Assembly (NCBI GenBank): GCA_965212135.1
Contig: OZ243044.1
Location: 1,116,001 to 1,180,000, forward strand
Source: Bin75 sp965212135
Lineage (GTDB): Bacteria; Nitrospirota; Nitrospiria; Nitrospirales; UBA8639
Reading direction: 5' to 3'
DNA: 64,000 bases
Shown here in pieces: positions 1 to 7,629 of this stretch. Numbering within the stretch: the first letter of the stretch is position 1; every line of letters begins with the position of its first letter. The position numbers were made by a program, and so were the translations under genes. The notes beneath the pieces are model-generated. The model was given only the letters and a program-made list of their open reading frames with translations. It was not told where the DNA came from and did not search any database.

Positions 1-475
1 GGTCAACGCCTGGTTGTTCATGAGGACCCGCGCTTTGATGCGGTCGCCAAATTGAAAATCTTCCGCAATTTTCGTTTGCGGCGTGGCTTCCACCTGAACC
101 TCGCCGTATTCGCTCCGCACAATGTAGAGATCCCGGTCAATCATCAGCAGGTCGCCGACAACCGTTTTGCCCGTCGGCCGTTTCGGCGGAGCCGCCGGCG
201 CCGAAGCGTCATCCTTGTTTTCCTCCGCTTCCGGGGTCACGGGAGCCTTGACCGTTGCCGCCTGGTGTTCCGCCACGCCCGGCACGTCACCGGGGCCGGC
301 ACGGTCAATGGTCAACGCCTGGTTGTTCATGAGGACCCGCGCTTTGATGCGGTCGCCGAATTGAAAATCTTCCGCGATCTTCGTTTGCGGCGTGGCTTCC
401 ACCTGAACCTCGCCATATTCGCTCCGCACAATGTAGAGATCCCGGTCAATCATCAGCAGGTCGCCGACAATCGTT
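1..475. repeat. Direct repeat of about 166 bp inside the secreted protein gene
   Basis: Bases 1-166 and 310-475 match at an offset of 309 bp (103 codons), with only a handful of substitutions. The offset keeps the reading frame, so this is an in-frame internal domain duplication of the minus-strand coding sequence. The left copy may extend beyond the window. Confidence 0.9.
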
Positions 476-585
476 CGGGTGGGGACGTTGGAGGTTTCAT
501 CCTGTGCAAACGCACCCGGACGTTGAGTCAACAGAGCCACGCAAACGATGCAAGGAAGACACAAAATCGCCAATGACGTTTTCAT
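1..585 (-). CDS. Secreted protein with two near-identical domains (partial, runs off left edge)
   Basis: Read on the minus strand, an open frame starts with ATG at 585 and is still open at base 1, giving 195 visible residues. Residues 1-28 form a signal peptide (MKTSLAILCLPCIVC, then GAFAQ as cleavage region). Two copies of a domain of about 55 residues follow (GDLLMIDRDLYIVRSEYGE to MNNQALT), separated by an Ala/Pro/Lys/Glu-rich linker that looks flexible. The domain alternates short hydrophobic and charged stretches as a small beta-barrel would, and its phrase about forming KIAEDFQFGDRI suggests an OB- or PRC-like fold, but I do not recognise a named family. The protein is probably periplasmic. 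The two copies are nearly identical in DNA, so the duplication is recent. A third copy could lie outside the window. Confidence 0.75.
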   Translation of the reverse strand, partial: MKTSLAILCLPCIVCVALLTQRPGAFAQDETSNVPTRTIVGDLLMIDRDLYIVRSEYGEVQVEATPQTKIAEDFQFGDRIKARVLMNNQALTIDRAGPGDVPGVAEHQAATVKAPVTPEAEENKDDASAPAAPPKRPTGKTVVGDLLMIDRDLYIVRSEYGEVQVEATPQTKIAEDFQFGDRIKARVLMNNQALT

Positions 586-689
586 GCTGTCACCGCCTTG
601 CAGGACGACAGGGACAGGTCGGATGCACAAATCTCTTCATGGTCGCCCTATCTATTTTTTAAACGCAAATACTCCGATGCGAACCTTTC

Positions 690-1214
690 TTAGATCTTAG
701 ATGCAGCAAACGGCAGATTCTTTATTATGTCAGGAGTGATGGTAATTGAAACGGGTTTTTTTGTCTTTTCAGCAATTTTTCCCAGAAATTCCTCAATGGC
801 AACCTTCAGGACCATTCTTTCGTTGATCGCTTCCTCTTTAAGCCTTAATACCAAGAGAAGCATCTGATGATGCGTGGCAGGCGTAATGCGAATTTTGTCA
901 TTTTCCCATCTGGATATGGTACCGCGACTGATATGTCCAAGGGCTCTGCCTAATTCCTCTGCCGTAAGACCAACCCACTTCCTCAAAAATCTGAATTCCC
1001 GGCCGCTCCAAATGGTTTTCTTGTTCAATAAATGATAGGCAATCGCATCATGCAAGCGTTCAATTTGAGCAATTTCGACAAATAGTTGTCCGCACACACA
1101 TTTATGAAAAATGGCGCTACCCTTCAGATAAACATTATCTAACCCGGATTCCTTATAGTGATAGCGCTTTTGAATTGAGCGCTCCATCTTCTTGCCACAA
1201 TTAAGACAATTCAC
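690..1214 (-). CDS. Antitoxin: zinc-finger plus helix-turn-helix regulator (MqsA/YgiT type)
   Basis: This 174-residue protein opens with CLNCGKK and later CVCGQ, a four-cysteine zinc site like the YgiT/MqsA N-terminal domain. An Xre-type helix-turn-helix follows at about residues 75-115 (LTAEELGRALGHISRGTISRWEND). The C-terminal 60 residues have no recognised motif. Its start overlaps the end of the upstream toxin gene by 14 bp, so the pair is translationally coupled. By family precedent it would neutralise the toxin and repress the operon by binding the inverted repeat at 1554-1572. The toxin-first order is that of mqsRA-type operons. Function is inferred from architecture. Confidence 0.8.
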   Translation of the reverse strand: MNCLNCGKKMERSIQKRYHYKESGLDNVYLKGSAIFHKCVCGQLFVEIAQIERLHDAIAYHLLNKKTIWSGREFRFLRKWVGLTAEELGRALGHISRGTISRWENDKIRITPATHHQMLLLVLRLKEEAINERMVLKVAIEEFLGKIAEKTKKPVSITITPDIIKNLPFAASKI

Positions 1215-1539
1215 TGCTTGTTCTCCCTCTGGAAAAGCGAAAACCTGTTATTGCCACGACGATTGAATCATCGCCGACAGTGTGGACAGCGAGGACAGCG
1301 GCCATCCATTTGTTATCACAATTGCATCCACCGATTTTGTAACGCCAGGAACCGCCTTTCTGTCGAACTTCATGTAAAATTTTCCAGTTTCGGCAAATAT
1401 GGATTAAATCTTGAACCGTCACTCCCTGCGTTGCTAATTTTTCGAGCAAAGTGGGCTGATAAACAAACTTTGCCCCTTTCTTCTCTTCCAAAGCATTCTT
1501 GATTGTTTTTCGAAGATCTTCAGAGGCAAGCCTTGGCAT
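1201..1539 (-). CDS. Putative toxin with DUF4258 domain
   Basis: The 112-residue product has the DUF4258 layout: an N-terminal helix, a central segment (LATQGVTVQDLIHICRNWKIL), then beta strands with W-R-Y-K-I-G and a hydrophobic strand ending SIVVAITGFRF. DUF4258 proteins are small, RelE/BrnT-like and often lie beside HTH antitoxins, as here. The gene is first in the pair, and its ATG at 1539 lies 15 bp downstream of the operator palindrome. No strong Shine-Dalgarno is visible, which is common for toxins. The alternative is that it is not a toxin but a small regulator; toxicity is an inference from family and context. Confidence 0.7.
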   Translation of the reverse strand: MPRLASEDLRKTIKNALEEKKGAKFVYQPTLLEKLATQGVTVQDLIHICRNWKILHEVRQKGGSWRYKIGGCNCDNKWMAAVLAVHTVGDDSIVVAITGFRFSRGRTSSELS

Positions 1540-1553
1540 ACAATACCCGGCTC

Positions 1554-1593
1554 ACGTAACAAAATGTTACGTTGAGCTTCATTGGCCGTCAAT
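1554..1593 (-). promoter_or_regulatory. Promoter and operator palindrome of the DUF4258/HTH operon
   Basis: A perfect inverted repeat, ACGTAACA-AAA-TGTTACGT, occupies 1554-1572 just upstream of the toxin ATG. On the minus strand TTGACG (1593-1588) and TAACAT (1569-1564) form a candidate -35/-10 pair with an 18-bp spacer, so the palindrome overlaps the -10. This is the expected arrangement for autorepression by the HTH antitoxin. It resembles in design, not sequence, the AACCT-N3-AGGTT operator known for MqsA. Confidence 0.6.
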
Positions 1594-1605
1594 ACGGTTA
1601 ATTAC

Positions 1606-1731
1606 TTATATCTCTTTTCCCGTTTCCCCATGCTCTTCGTCAGAAACCTTCAGTGTAGCCATCAAATCCTCACGAGTCGGCGGCCAGCGCAGGCTCAAGC
1701 GACTGGCGATGGCTTTGACGTCGTGGTTCAT
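1606..1731 (-). pseudogene. Fragment of a type III restriction / DEAD-helicase gene
   Basis: A 41-codon minus-strand frame begins with ATG at 1731 and reads MNHDVKAIASRLSLRWPP near its start. The phrase VKAIAxRLSLRxPQ is typical of the N-terminus of Res-like helicase subunits, which run to about 900 residues. Only this short N-terminal stub remains; the frame ends at 1606. With the mod remnant at 1982-2233 it marks a lost restriction-modification locus. The assignment rests on a short match from memory of the family, so confidence is moderate. Confidence 0.5.
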
Positions 1732-1746
1732 CAAACCATATCCGCG

Positions 1747-1971
1747 TCAGCTTGTGGAAACCAGCTTTTTGGGGTGAGTCTCAAATTGAAAATCCATCAA
1801 GTTCGCCGGTTGCGGTCGCTTGGAGAGAGACATGACCTCAACACCCACAACCTGTTTTGATTCATCGTAGTCAACGATCACGCCCGGAGCGACTTCTTCC
1901 GACTCCACCACCGGGACGTTGACCAGTTCCAAATGCAACGCATCGGCTTCTTCGTCAATTCGCAGTTTCAT
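1747..1971 (-). CDS. DUF2283 family small protein
   Basis: The 74-residue product matches DUF2283: it opens MKLRIDEEADALHLEL, then carries EEVAPGVIVDYDES and VVGVEVMSLSKR. The ATG has a strong Shine-Dalgarno (AGGAGA, 5-nt spacing). DUF2283 genes often accompany DUF4258 genes in antitoxin-like roles. Here the gene sits between two restriction-modification remnants, only 10 bp after the mod fragment and 15 bp before the res stub, so it may be a passenger that entered the old operon. Biochemical function is unknown. Confidence 0.75.
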   Translation of the reverse strand: MKLRIDEEADALHLELVNVPVVESEEVAPGVIVDYDESKQVVGVEVMSLSKRPQPANLMDFQFETHPKKLVSTS

Positions 1972-1981
1972 AGCTGTCTCC

Positions 1982-2233
1982 TCATCTTGCGGTCAAAATA
2001 ACACGTGATGACGCGGATCGGATTTGTCTGTTTTCTGACAATGACGCAACACACGCCTTCAACGCCAGCAGGTTGTCGCCGAAGATCAGGCTGTTGTCAA
2101 AAATATCGTGGTCGGTAATCTTATGCGCCGCATGGCAGGATTTGTCCGTGTCCTCCAGCAGAATCCTCGGCTCCAGCCTTGGCCGGTTCCCCTTGCCAAT
2201 CCAAGTCAGTTCAAGTTTTTGCTTGTTGTTCAC
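1982..2233 (-). pseudogene. N-terminal fragment of a type III-like DNA methyltransferase (mod)
   Basis: The first 60 or so residues (MNNKQKLELTWIGKGNRPRLEPR, later DIFDNSLIFGDNLLALKA) match the N-terminus of adenine-specific Mod proteins, where the segment leads into the methylase core with its DPPY motif. After LALKA the similarity stops and the frame drifts to a stop at 1982, so the catalytic core is gone. The intact mod at 49809-51428 has the equivalent segment (LIIEGDNLKALKSL) but is a different lineage by sequence. This is a deletion remnant, not a functional gene. Confidence 0.65.
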
Positions 2234-2261
2234 AGATCGTACAGAAGTGCTTTAGTCTCAA

Positions 2262-2573
2262 TTACTCACGAAGGCGCCTTTGTGTTCTTGGCGCCCAGTA
2301 CCCGGGCTTCCGCTTGAGGTGCATGACGGCGGCAACATAAATGGTGTCATCTTGTATGGCATAAATAAGGCCGTAGGGAAACCCATGAACAAGATAGCGG
2401 CGAAACTTGCCTTTGATTTTTCGCCATCGCAGCGGATGTCGAACAATTTCTTCAGTGGCCGCTTCCACGCTGGCCAAAAACGCTTTCCCCAGGTCCGGCT
2501 GGTGGTCTTCATAGAAAACCGCAGAGTTTCGCATTTCCAGAAGAGCATCCGGGTCAACTATCAACTTCACCAA
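2262..2573 (-). CDS. ParE/RelE-type toxin
   Basis: At 103 residues this has the length and pattern of ParE/RelE-superfamily toxins: an early helix with the pair of aromatic residues (NSAVFYEDHQPDLGKAFL), the conserved stretch HPLRWRKIKGKFRRYLV, then G-F-P-Y-G-L-I-Y and a C-terminal strand DTIYVAAVMHLKRKPGYW. By family it inhibits gyrase or cleaves mRNA on the ribosome; which one cannot be told from sequence alone. The start overlaps the end of the upstream antitoxin gene by 7 bp. Confidence 0.85.
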   Translation of the reverse strand: MVKLIVDPDALLEMRNSAVFYEDHQPDLGKAFLASVEAATEEIVRHPLRWRKIKGKFRRYLVHGFPYGLIYAIQDDTIYVAAVMHLKRKPGYWAPRTQRRLRE

Positions 2574-2800
2574 TCAAGTTCCCGGCGAATGCGTTTGAAC
2601 GCTTGCTCATGTGGAACGCCGACTCGATCTCCCTTGCACCATGCTGAAAACCGACGTTCCGCTTCCTGTACCCAGGCTTCTTCGATCGCACTAAGCGGTT
2701 CGTGTTTCAGGCTCCGTATCAACCGTTCGGCAAGAACCTCTCGATCCTTCGCGGGCAAGCGAGCCGCATCATGCTCGATTTCCTGTAGGGTTCGACTCAT
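2567..2800 (-). CDS. RelB/ParD-like antitoxin (addiction module component type)
   Basis: This 77-residue protein fits the addiction-module component family: a helical N-terminus with LPAKDREVLAERLIRSL, then EPLSAIEEAWVQEAERR and a basic C-terminal tail that would wrap the toxin. It precedes and overlaps the ParE-type toxin gene, the standard antitoxin-first order. Autoregulation of the pair is likely by family precedent, but no clear palindrome was found upstream at 2801-2847. Confidence 0.8.
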   Translation of the reverse strand: MSRTLQEIEHDAARLPAKDREVLAERLIRSLKHEPLSAIEEAWVQEAERRFSAWCKGDRVGVPHEQAFKRIRRELDW

Positions 2801-2847
2801 CGTGACTCCTTCATCAGGTTATGGGTTACGCAACATACCTTTTAGAC

Positions 2848-3624
2848 TTAAAAAGCGTTATTCTCATCTCTTACCACGGCAAATTTACGAAAGTCCTCAC
2901 AAACTTTGAATATTTCCACACTGCCGGCTATCTCCCCAAGCGCGTCTTCGATTTGTGTACGAGTAACGCTAGAACGAACGCCAACGATCACTTCCTTGAG
3001 AGTTAGCTCATCCGAGAAATCAGCATAATACAGGTCGTCACTCTCTTTAGTTTTCAATGACACAAACAATCGATATTCTTTTTCGTAACTCCAGTGGGAA
3101 AATTTTGTGGCTATGATTTTTCTACCGAAATCCCGCTCTGCATCTGAGTAAGCCTCCTTGCGCAGTTTGTTCTGGACTTCAGTAAACAACGCAGTATCTT
3201 GGGTCTTGAACTCACCGGGAGACGCCGACGGGTCAATATCGTCACCCATTTCACCAGCAAGCTTATCACTAAGAACTTTCATCGCATCTAGAAAATCTTT
3301 AGTAGGCAATCGTTCGTCAACATAATTTATTTTATCAAGAAATTTATCGAGAACATCAAACCCCAAACATAACCCTTGATGCCCGTCAGCGTAATGTGAC
3401 CATTGCACCGGATTACCCCAACTTTTACTGAAGCAAAGGAGGCCACATTCATTAGCAATGTCCTGCTTTATGGTTTCCATAGCTTTACGAAGTTTGCTGT
3501 CTGACAAACCCACGCCCAGAAACTCAAAGGGATCGTTCAATTCCATAATTCGCGCAATCTTCAGGCGCTTTTCTCGTAAGTCCTTCAGGCCATAGTGTTT
3601 GTTGATAAAGTGATAGAGTCTCAT
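2848..3624 (-). CDS. DUF2971 family protein
   Basis: The 258-residue sequence has the DUF2971 hallmarks: an N-terminal LYHFINKHYGLKDL, the ELNDPFEFLG segment, LLCFSKSWGNPVQWSHYADGH and CLGFDV, then a C-terminal KEYRLF and VIVGVRSSV. These proteins are soluble, of unknown biochemical role, and are frequent in defence islands and near mobile genes. Here it lies next to two toxin-antitoxin pairs and restriction-modification remnants, in line with an accessory or defence role. No catalytic assignment is offered. Confidence 0.8.
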   Translation of the reverse strand: MRLYHFINKHYGLKDLREKRLKIARIMELNDPFEFLGVGLSDSKLRKAMETIKQDIANECGLLCFSKSWGNPVQWSHYADGHQGLCLGFDVLDKFLDKINYVDERLPTKDFLDAMKVLSDKLAGEMGDDIDPSASPGEFKTQDTALFTEVQNKLRKEAYSDAERDFGRKIIATKFSHWSYEKEYRLFVSLKTKESDDLYYADFSDELTLKEVIVGVRSSVTRTQIEDALGEIAGSVEIFKVCEDFRKFAVVRDENNAF

Positions 3625-3732
3625 GGCAAAATCACTGTCTTACCATGTGATGAACATCCGGGCGGATTCTGCCAAGAAAGGGATACGGTCATTATATTAT
3701 TTGATTCGGAGGAAGGAAAGAACAACAGCCCA

Positions 3733-4941
3733 TCAGGCGTTTTTGACGCACCGAAACCCGGCATGCGCATGGGCATAGCCACGGCGAAACCAGTTGCGGA
3801 ACGACCGGCGCAGCAAACAGGCGGCCGTTGTGGGCGCGCCGCCTTTGACAATAAAATGATCATCGTCAAAGAAGCGGGTGGAATAGCCGGGGTAGGTCGC
3901 ATGAGACTGGAAGCCTTCAAAAGGGTGGAACGGGGTGGAGGTCCATTCCCAGCCATTCCCCACCAACTGGGAAACCCCAAAGGCGCTGTCGCTTTGCGGA
4001 TTGGCCGTGACCGGAACCGGGTCCCAAAACCGAAAATGAAAATTCCCATGCACCCCGTTGGGCGCCTGATTGCCCCACGGATACGCGCGTTCTTCACCGG
4101 TCGGGACGCCGTACGCCGCTTGATGAAATTGCGCTTCGGTCGGAAGCGAGCCGCCGGCCCAGTGCGCATAGGCCAGGGCGTCTTTCAGGGACACATAGAC
4201 CGGCCAATGCGGGGGAAGCGGGATTTCTTCAAACATCGCCAGCAACAACCAGCGGTTCCCCCGTTTGACCCAAAACGGAGGCACGGGGCCGCCCTCGTCA
4301 ACAAATTGCAAATATTGTTGATTGGTGACTTTATACTTGCTGACCGCAAAGGCCGGGACGTCTTCCCGATGTTCGCCAAATTCATTATCCCAGCCAAAAC
4401 CGCCATCACGGCCCAGCGTCACCACGCCTTTGGGAACGTCAACCAGGGTATGACGAGGCGGCGGACTGTCGGGCGGCGGGGCAACGGGCGGCGAAATTTT
4501 TCCACTGTTCGACGCGTGGTGCAACAGGTAGGCCGTGGTTTCGGCGTGCATCCAACGATGCTCGACCGCCATGCGAAGGATCGTGGCCGGAGCCTTGTCC
4601 AGTGCGCGATCCACCGCTTCCCGCGCCCGGACGTTATAGCGTTGGACGGCGTCGAGCGACGGCCACTCCGAACGGTCATCCGCCTGTTGCGAGCCGACCT
4701 CGGGATCAATGCCGGCCTCAAACAGCGAATCAAACGCGGGATGGAAGGAGGATTGTCCCAGCGTCCACCGGCAAATCTGATTCCAGTCAAACGCCTCTAA
4801 ATGGCCGACGTAAAAAATCACCCGATGCCGTTCGGAAATCGGACGCTCGTAGAGCGTCTCCGGCTTAAACAGGGAAAAAATGCGATCGGTGCAGGCCCGC
4901 GCCGCCGATAATTCCTTTCGTATTTCAACCAAACTCGGCAT
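3733..4941 (-). CDS. egtB: EgtB, hercynine sulfoxide synthase of ergothioneine biosynthesis
   Basis: EgtB is the non-haem iron enzyme that joins hercynine to a cysteine or gamma-glutamylcysteine sulfur with O2. The 402-residue protein has the DinB-like N-terminal half with iron ligands in GHLEAFDWN (His47) and HRWMH (His128 and His132), and a C-terminal formylglycine-generating-enzyme-like half (PKGVVTLG, VTNQQY, WAGGSLPTEAQFH, GNGWEWTSTPF, AGFRC). The frame opens 30 codons earlier, but MPSLVEIRKELSAAR is the natural start. It is divergent from the transporter and egtD genes. No egtA or egtC lies in the cluster, so the sulfur donor may be cysteine directly, or egtA lies elsewhere. Confidence 0.9.
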   Translation of the reverse strand: MPSLVEIRKELSAARACTDRIFSLFKPETLYERPISERHRVIFYVGHLEAFDWNQICRWTLGQSSFHPAFDSLFEAGIDPEVGSQQADDRSEWPSLDAVQRYNVRAREAVDRALDKAPATILRMAVEHRWMHAETTAYLLHHASNSGKISPPVAPPPDSPPPRHTLVDVPKGVVTLGRDGGFGWDNEFGEHREDVPAFAVSKYKVTNQQYLQFVDEGGPVPPFWVKRGNRWLLLAMFEEIPLPPHWPVYVSLKDALAYAHWAGGSLPTEAQFHQAAYGVPTGEERAYPWGNQAPNGVHGNFHFRFWDPVPVTANPQSDSAFGVSQLVGNGWEWTSTPFHPFEGFQSHATYPGYSTRFFDDDHFIVKGGAPTTAACLLRRSFRNWFRRGYAHAHAGFRCVKNA

Positions 4942-5087
4942 AATCACGTACGCGGCACGACGCCGGCCTTGCTTGCGTGGGACAACAGGCGACACAGCAC
5001 CGAATGCGTGACACGGGGAACGCGCGCGCACCCGATCTCGTCCGGCCTTTTGTAATTATCCATAGTCAATCTTGTCAAGAAAAAAGT

Positions 5088-5843
5088 ATGCGGCCCGCAC
5101 CGGTTCTCGGCATCCACAACGTGACGCTGGAGTTTGGCTCCGACGTTCGGGCGCTGCGGGACGTCGCCCTTGACGTCTTGCAGGGTGAGACCCTGGTCCT
5201 GATTGGGGAAAGCGGATCCGGTAAAACGACCCTGCTCCGCCTGTTGAACGGTTTACAGCAGCCGACGTCGGGAGAAGTGCGCATTCATGGCGAAGCGCTT
5301 CGCGCGCAAGACCCCATCGCGCTTCGCCGCCGCATCGGGTACGTGCAGCAGGACGCCGGGTTGTTGCCGCACTGGACCGTTGAAGCCAACATCGGCCTTG
5401 TGCCTGTCTTGCTCGGATGGGAGCCGAAACGAAGAGCGGACCGAGTGGACGCGCTGCTCAAACTCATGCATCTCGACCCGCGACGGTTTCGGACGCGGTA
5501 TCCCATTGAGCTGTCCGGCGGACAACGACAACGTGTGGCCCTTGCGAGAGCCCTCGCGGCCGACCCCGCAATCGTCCTGCTTGATGAACCCTTTGGCGCG
5601 CTCGACTCGATTACGCGCCACGAACTGCAAACGCAATTTCTCGATCTCAAGCAACGTCTCAACAAAACCATGGTCATGGTCACGCATGACATTGATGAAG
5701 CGCTCCGGCTCGGCGACCGGATCGCGGTGCTGCAAGAGGGACGACTCCTGCAAATCGGACGCCCGACCGACCTGCTCCAAACCCCCGCGCACGACTACGT
5801 GTCGCGGTTGCTGCGCCATCAAACCCGTGGACGCCGCCTATGA
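5088..5843 (+). CDS. ABC transporter ATPase of the osmoprotectant/ergothioneine type (EgtV/OpuCA-like)
   Basis: A 251-residue ABC ATPase with Walker A GESGSGKTTLL, signature LSGGQRQRVALARA, Walker B IVLLDEPFGALD and switch histidine MVTHD. The PFGALD form is typical of the glycine-betaine/choline (OpuCA, ProV) branch, but the C-terminal CBS domains of OpuCA are missing. The start was placed at MRPAPVLG, since the upstream in-frame codons are not protein-like. The stop overlaps the next gene by an ATGA, so the two are co-translated. Position between egtB and egtD suggests import of ergothioneine or a methylated precursor rather than a general osmolyte, which is inference. Confidence 0.85.
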   Translation: MRPAPVLGIHNVTLEFGSDVRALRDVALDVLQGETLVLIGESGSGKTTLLRLLNGLQQPTSGEVRIHGEALRAQDPIALRRRIGYVQQDAGLLPHWTVEANIGLVPVLLGWEPKRRADRVDALLKLMHLDPRRFRTRYPIELSGGQRQRVALARALAADPAIVLLDEPFGALDSITRHELQTQFLDLKQRLNKTMVMVTHDIDEALRLGDRIAVLQEGRLLQIGRPTDLLQTPAHDYVSRLLRHQTRGRRL

Positions 5844-7405
5844 CCGGGCCGTTCCTTCGCATTGGGGTGGTCATCGTCGCGGGTCTTGCCTGGCTTTCCG
5901 TCCCGGCCGGCTCCGTTTTTTCTCAAGACGGCCGCCTGGTCGTCGGATCAAAAAATTTTCCGGAGAACAAACTCCTCGCGGAAATCTTCGCGCAACTCAT
6001 TGAAGCCCGGACGGACCTTGCCGTCGAACGGCGATTGGGATTGGCGGGCACGCAGGTCTGCTTTGAAGCGCTGCGCACCGGAGCCATAGACCTCTATCCG
6101 GAATATACGGGCACCGGGCTTGTCAGTATTCTGCGGCACGCGCCGACGGGCGATGCGCGAACGGCCCTCAACCGCGTTCGTGCCGAGTTTCTCAAGCGTT
6201 GGGACCTGTGGTGGCTGAATCCCCTGGGATTTGAAAATGCCTACGCGCTCGCGGTCCCACGATCCCGGATGGCCGGCGCGCCCCTTCGCACCATTTCCGA
6301 TCTCGCCGCGAGGTCGTCGTCCATGACGGCGGGCTTTGGCTATGAATTTATCAAACGGCCGGACGGCTTACCCGGCCTTGAAGCGCGGTACGACCTCACG
6401 TTTCAACGCGTGCAAGCCATGCAACAATCCCTCAAATACCAGGCGGCGGAGGCGGGGGACATTGACGTCCTTGACGTCTATACCACCGACGGACGCCTGG
6501 CAGAGTACGATTTTGTGGTGCTTGAAGATGATCAACGATTTTTCCCGCCCTACGAAGCGTCAGGATTAATACGAGGCGCCGCGCTTCGACGGCACCCCGA
6601 GTTGGGAGCGGTCATGGGCTTGCTCACCAACGCGTTTGACGCGAAAACCATGCGGCGATTGAATTACCGGCTGCAGGAAGGCGGGGAACCGGTCGCGGCG
6701 GTGGCCCGCGATGCCTTGTCGGCGCTCCACCTGTTCACGACCGATGACGCCGCACCCGAACCACTGCCCGGCCGGGAAGGACTCGTTGCCTATCTTTGGT
6801 CAAATCGGACAACCGTGATGCAGCGAACGTTGGAACACCTCGCCCTCGCCGGTCTCGCGCTGGGGTTGGGCATCCTGGCGGCGGTCCCATTGGGATTGCT
6901 GCTTGAACGCCACCGCCCCGTTGCCGAACCCGTCATTCGAGGCATCGGGCTGACGCAAACCATCCCGTCCATCGCGTTGCTCGCCTTTATGATTCCGGTG
7001 TTCGGAATCGGCGCGCTGCCGGCCGTGGTCGCGTTATGGCTGTATGCCCTGTTTCCGATTGTCAGAAACACCTATTCGGGCCTCCGCGACGCGGCGCCGC
7101 AGGCCGTGGAGTCGGCGCGCGCGCTGGGCATGACGGAATGGCAAATTCTCCACTGGGTCCGGCTCCCCTTAGCCGCGCCGGTCATCATGGCGGGCGTCCG
7201 AACGGCCGCGGTCATCACCGTGGGCACGACCACGCTGGCCGCGTTTATCGGAGCGGGGGGCCTGGGCGTCCCGATTGTCGCAGGACTCCAAATGGCCGAC
7301 GCCACCGTGATCCTGTCCGGCGCGTTGCCGGCGGCGGCGCTGGCGTTGGCGATTGACGGGTCTCTGGGCAAGGTGGAGGCATGGGTCAGACCACGCGGCT
7401 TGTAG
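5840..7405 (+). CDS. Fused substrate-binding protein and permease, QAT/EgtU-like
   Basis: The 521-residue product has an N-terminal hydrophobic leader (residues 5-28) and an OpuAC/OsmF-type binding domain at about 31-290 (VVGSKNFPENKLL, LGLAGTQV, DLYPEYTGTGL). A permease domain of five to six helices follows at about 325-510, with the EAA-like loop ARALGMTEWQILHWVRLPLAAP. The known EgtU proteins and the OpuA/BusAB fusions place the permease first and the binding domain last; here the order is reversed. In this order the leader could be cleaved or could remain as a membrane anchor. With the upstream ATPase it makes a complete importer, and the egt neighbourhood points to ergothioneine or hercynine/betaine as substrate. 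Confidence 0.85.
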   Translation: MTGPFLRIGVVIVAGLAWLSVPAGSVFSQDGRLVVGSKNFPENKLLAEIFAQLIEARTDLAVERRLGLAGTQVCFEALRTGAIDLYPEYTGTGLVSILRHAPTGDARTALNRVRAEFLKRWDLWWLNPLGFENAYALAVPRSRMAGAPLRTISDLAARSSSMTAGFGYEFIKRPDGLPGLEARYDLTFQRVQAMQQSLKYQAAEAGDIDVLDVYTTDGRLAEYDFVVLEDDQRFFPPYEASGLIRGAALRRHPELGAVMGLLTNAFDAKTMRRLNYRLQEGGEPVAAVARDALSALHLFTTDDAAPEPLPGREGLVAYLWSNRTTVMQRTLEHLALAGLALGLGILAAVPLGLLLERHRPVAEPVIRGIGLTQTIPSIALLAFMIPVFGIGALPAVVALWLYALFPIVRNTYSGLRDAAPQAVESARALGMTEWQILHWVRLPLAAPVIMAGVRTAAVITVGTTTLAAFIGAGGLGVPIVAGLQMADATVILSGALPAAALALAIDGSLGKVEAWVRPRGL

Positions 7406-7518
7406 CAGGGGGCGGCATGAGACGCGGCGCAGAACCTTGTACGCCCCGCTGATCCGACGGACATGCAAACGCGGGGGCTATCCTTTGCGCGTCCCCACCA
7501 CCTTCCCGTCATCAACGC

Positions 7519-7547
7519 TTGCGCAAACGGCGGCAAACCGCTACAGT
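7519..7547 (+). promoter_or_regulatory. Candidate sigma70 promoter of egtD
   Basis: TTGCGC (7519-7524) and TACAGT (7542-7547) are spaced by 17 bp and lie about 80 bp before the egtD start. The 224-bp gap between the transporter and egtD is large for an operon, so egtD may have its own promoter here. The match is partial and untested. Confidence 0.35.
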
Positions 7548-7629
7548 GGTACGCTACGAACTCACGCCGCTCACTTCCAGTATCCCGCACCTTTTCATAA
7601 TCATTTCATCACCGTAAGGATTGGCTTTC

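Noticed and set aside
1..475. Possible CRISPR-like array from the repeated units
   Set aside because: Only two copies of a 166-bp unit, in reading frame within a coding sequence. No short repeats with unique spacers and no cas genes.
52..576. Plus-strand frame of 174 codons with an internal repeat
   Set aside because: It is antisense to the minus-strand secreted repeat protein, which has a signal peptide and sensible composition. The Arg/His-rich plus-strand translation is a shadow.
3595..4800. Plus-strand frame of 401 codons opposite egtB
   Set aside because: EgtB on the minus strand has iron ligands and the full family pattern. The plus-strand frame is a shadow.
4942..5087. Divergent egtB promoter built on TTGACA (5078-5073 on the minus strand)
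   Set aside because: The nearest -10-like TAATTA is only 14 bp away and other -10 candidates are weak, so no promoter was annotated.
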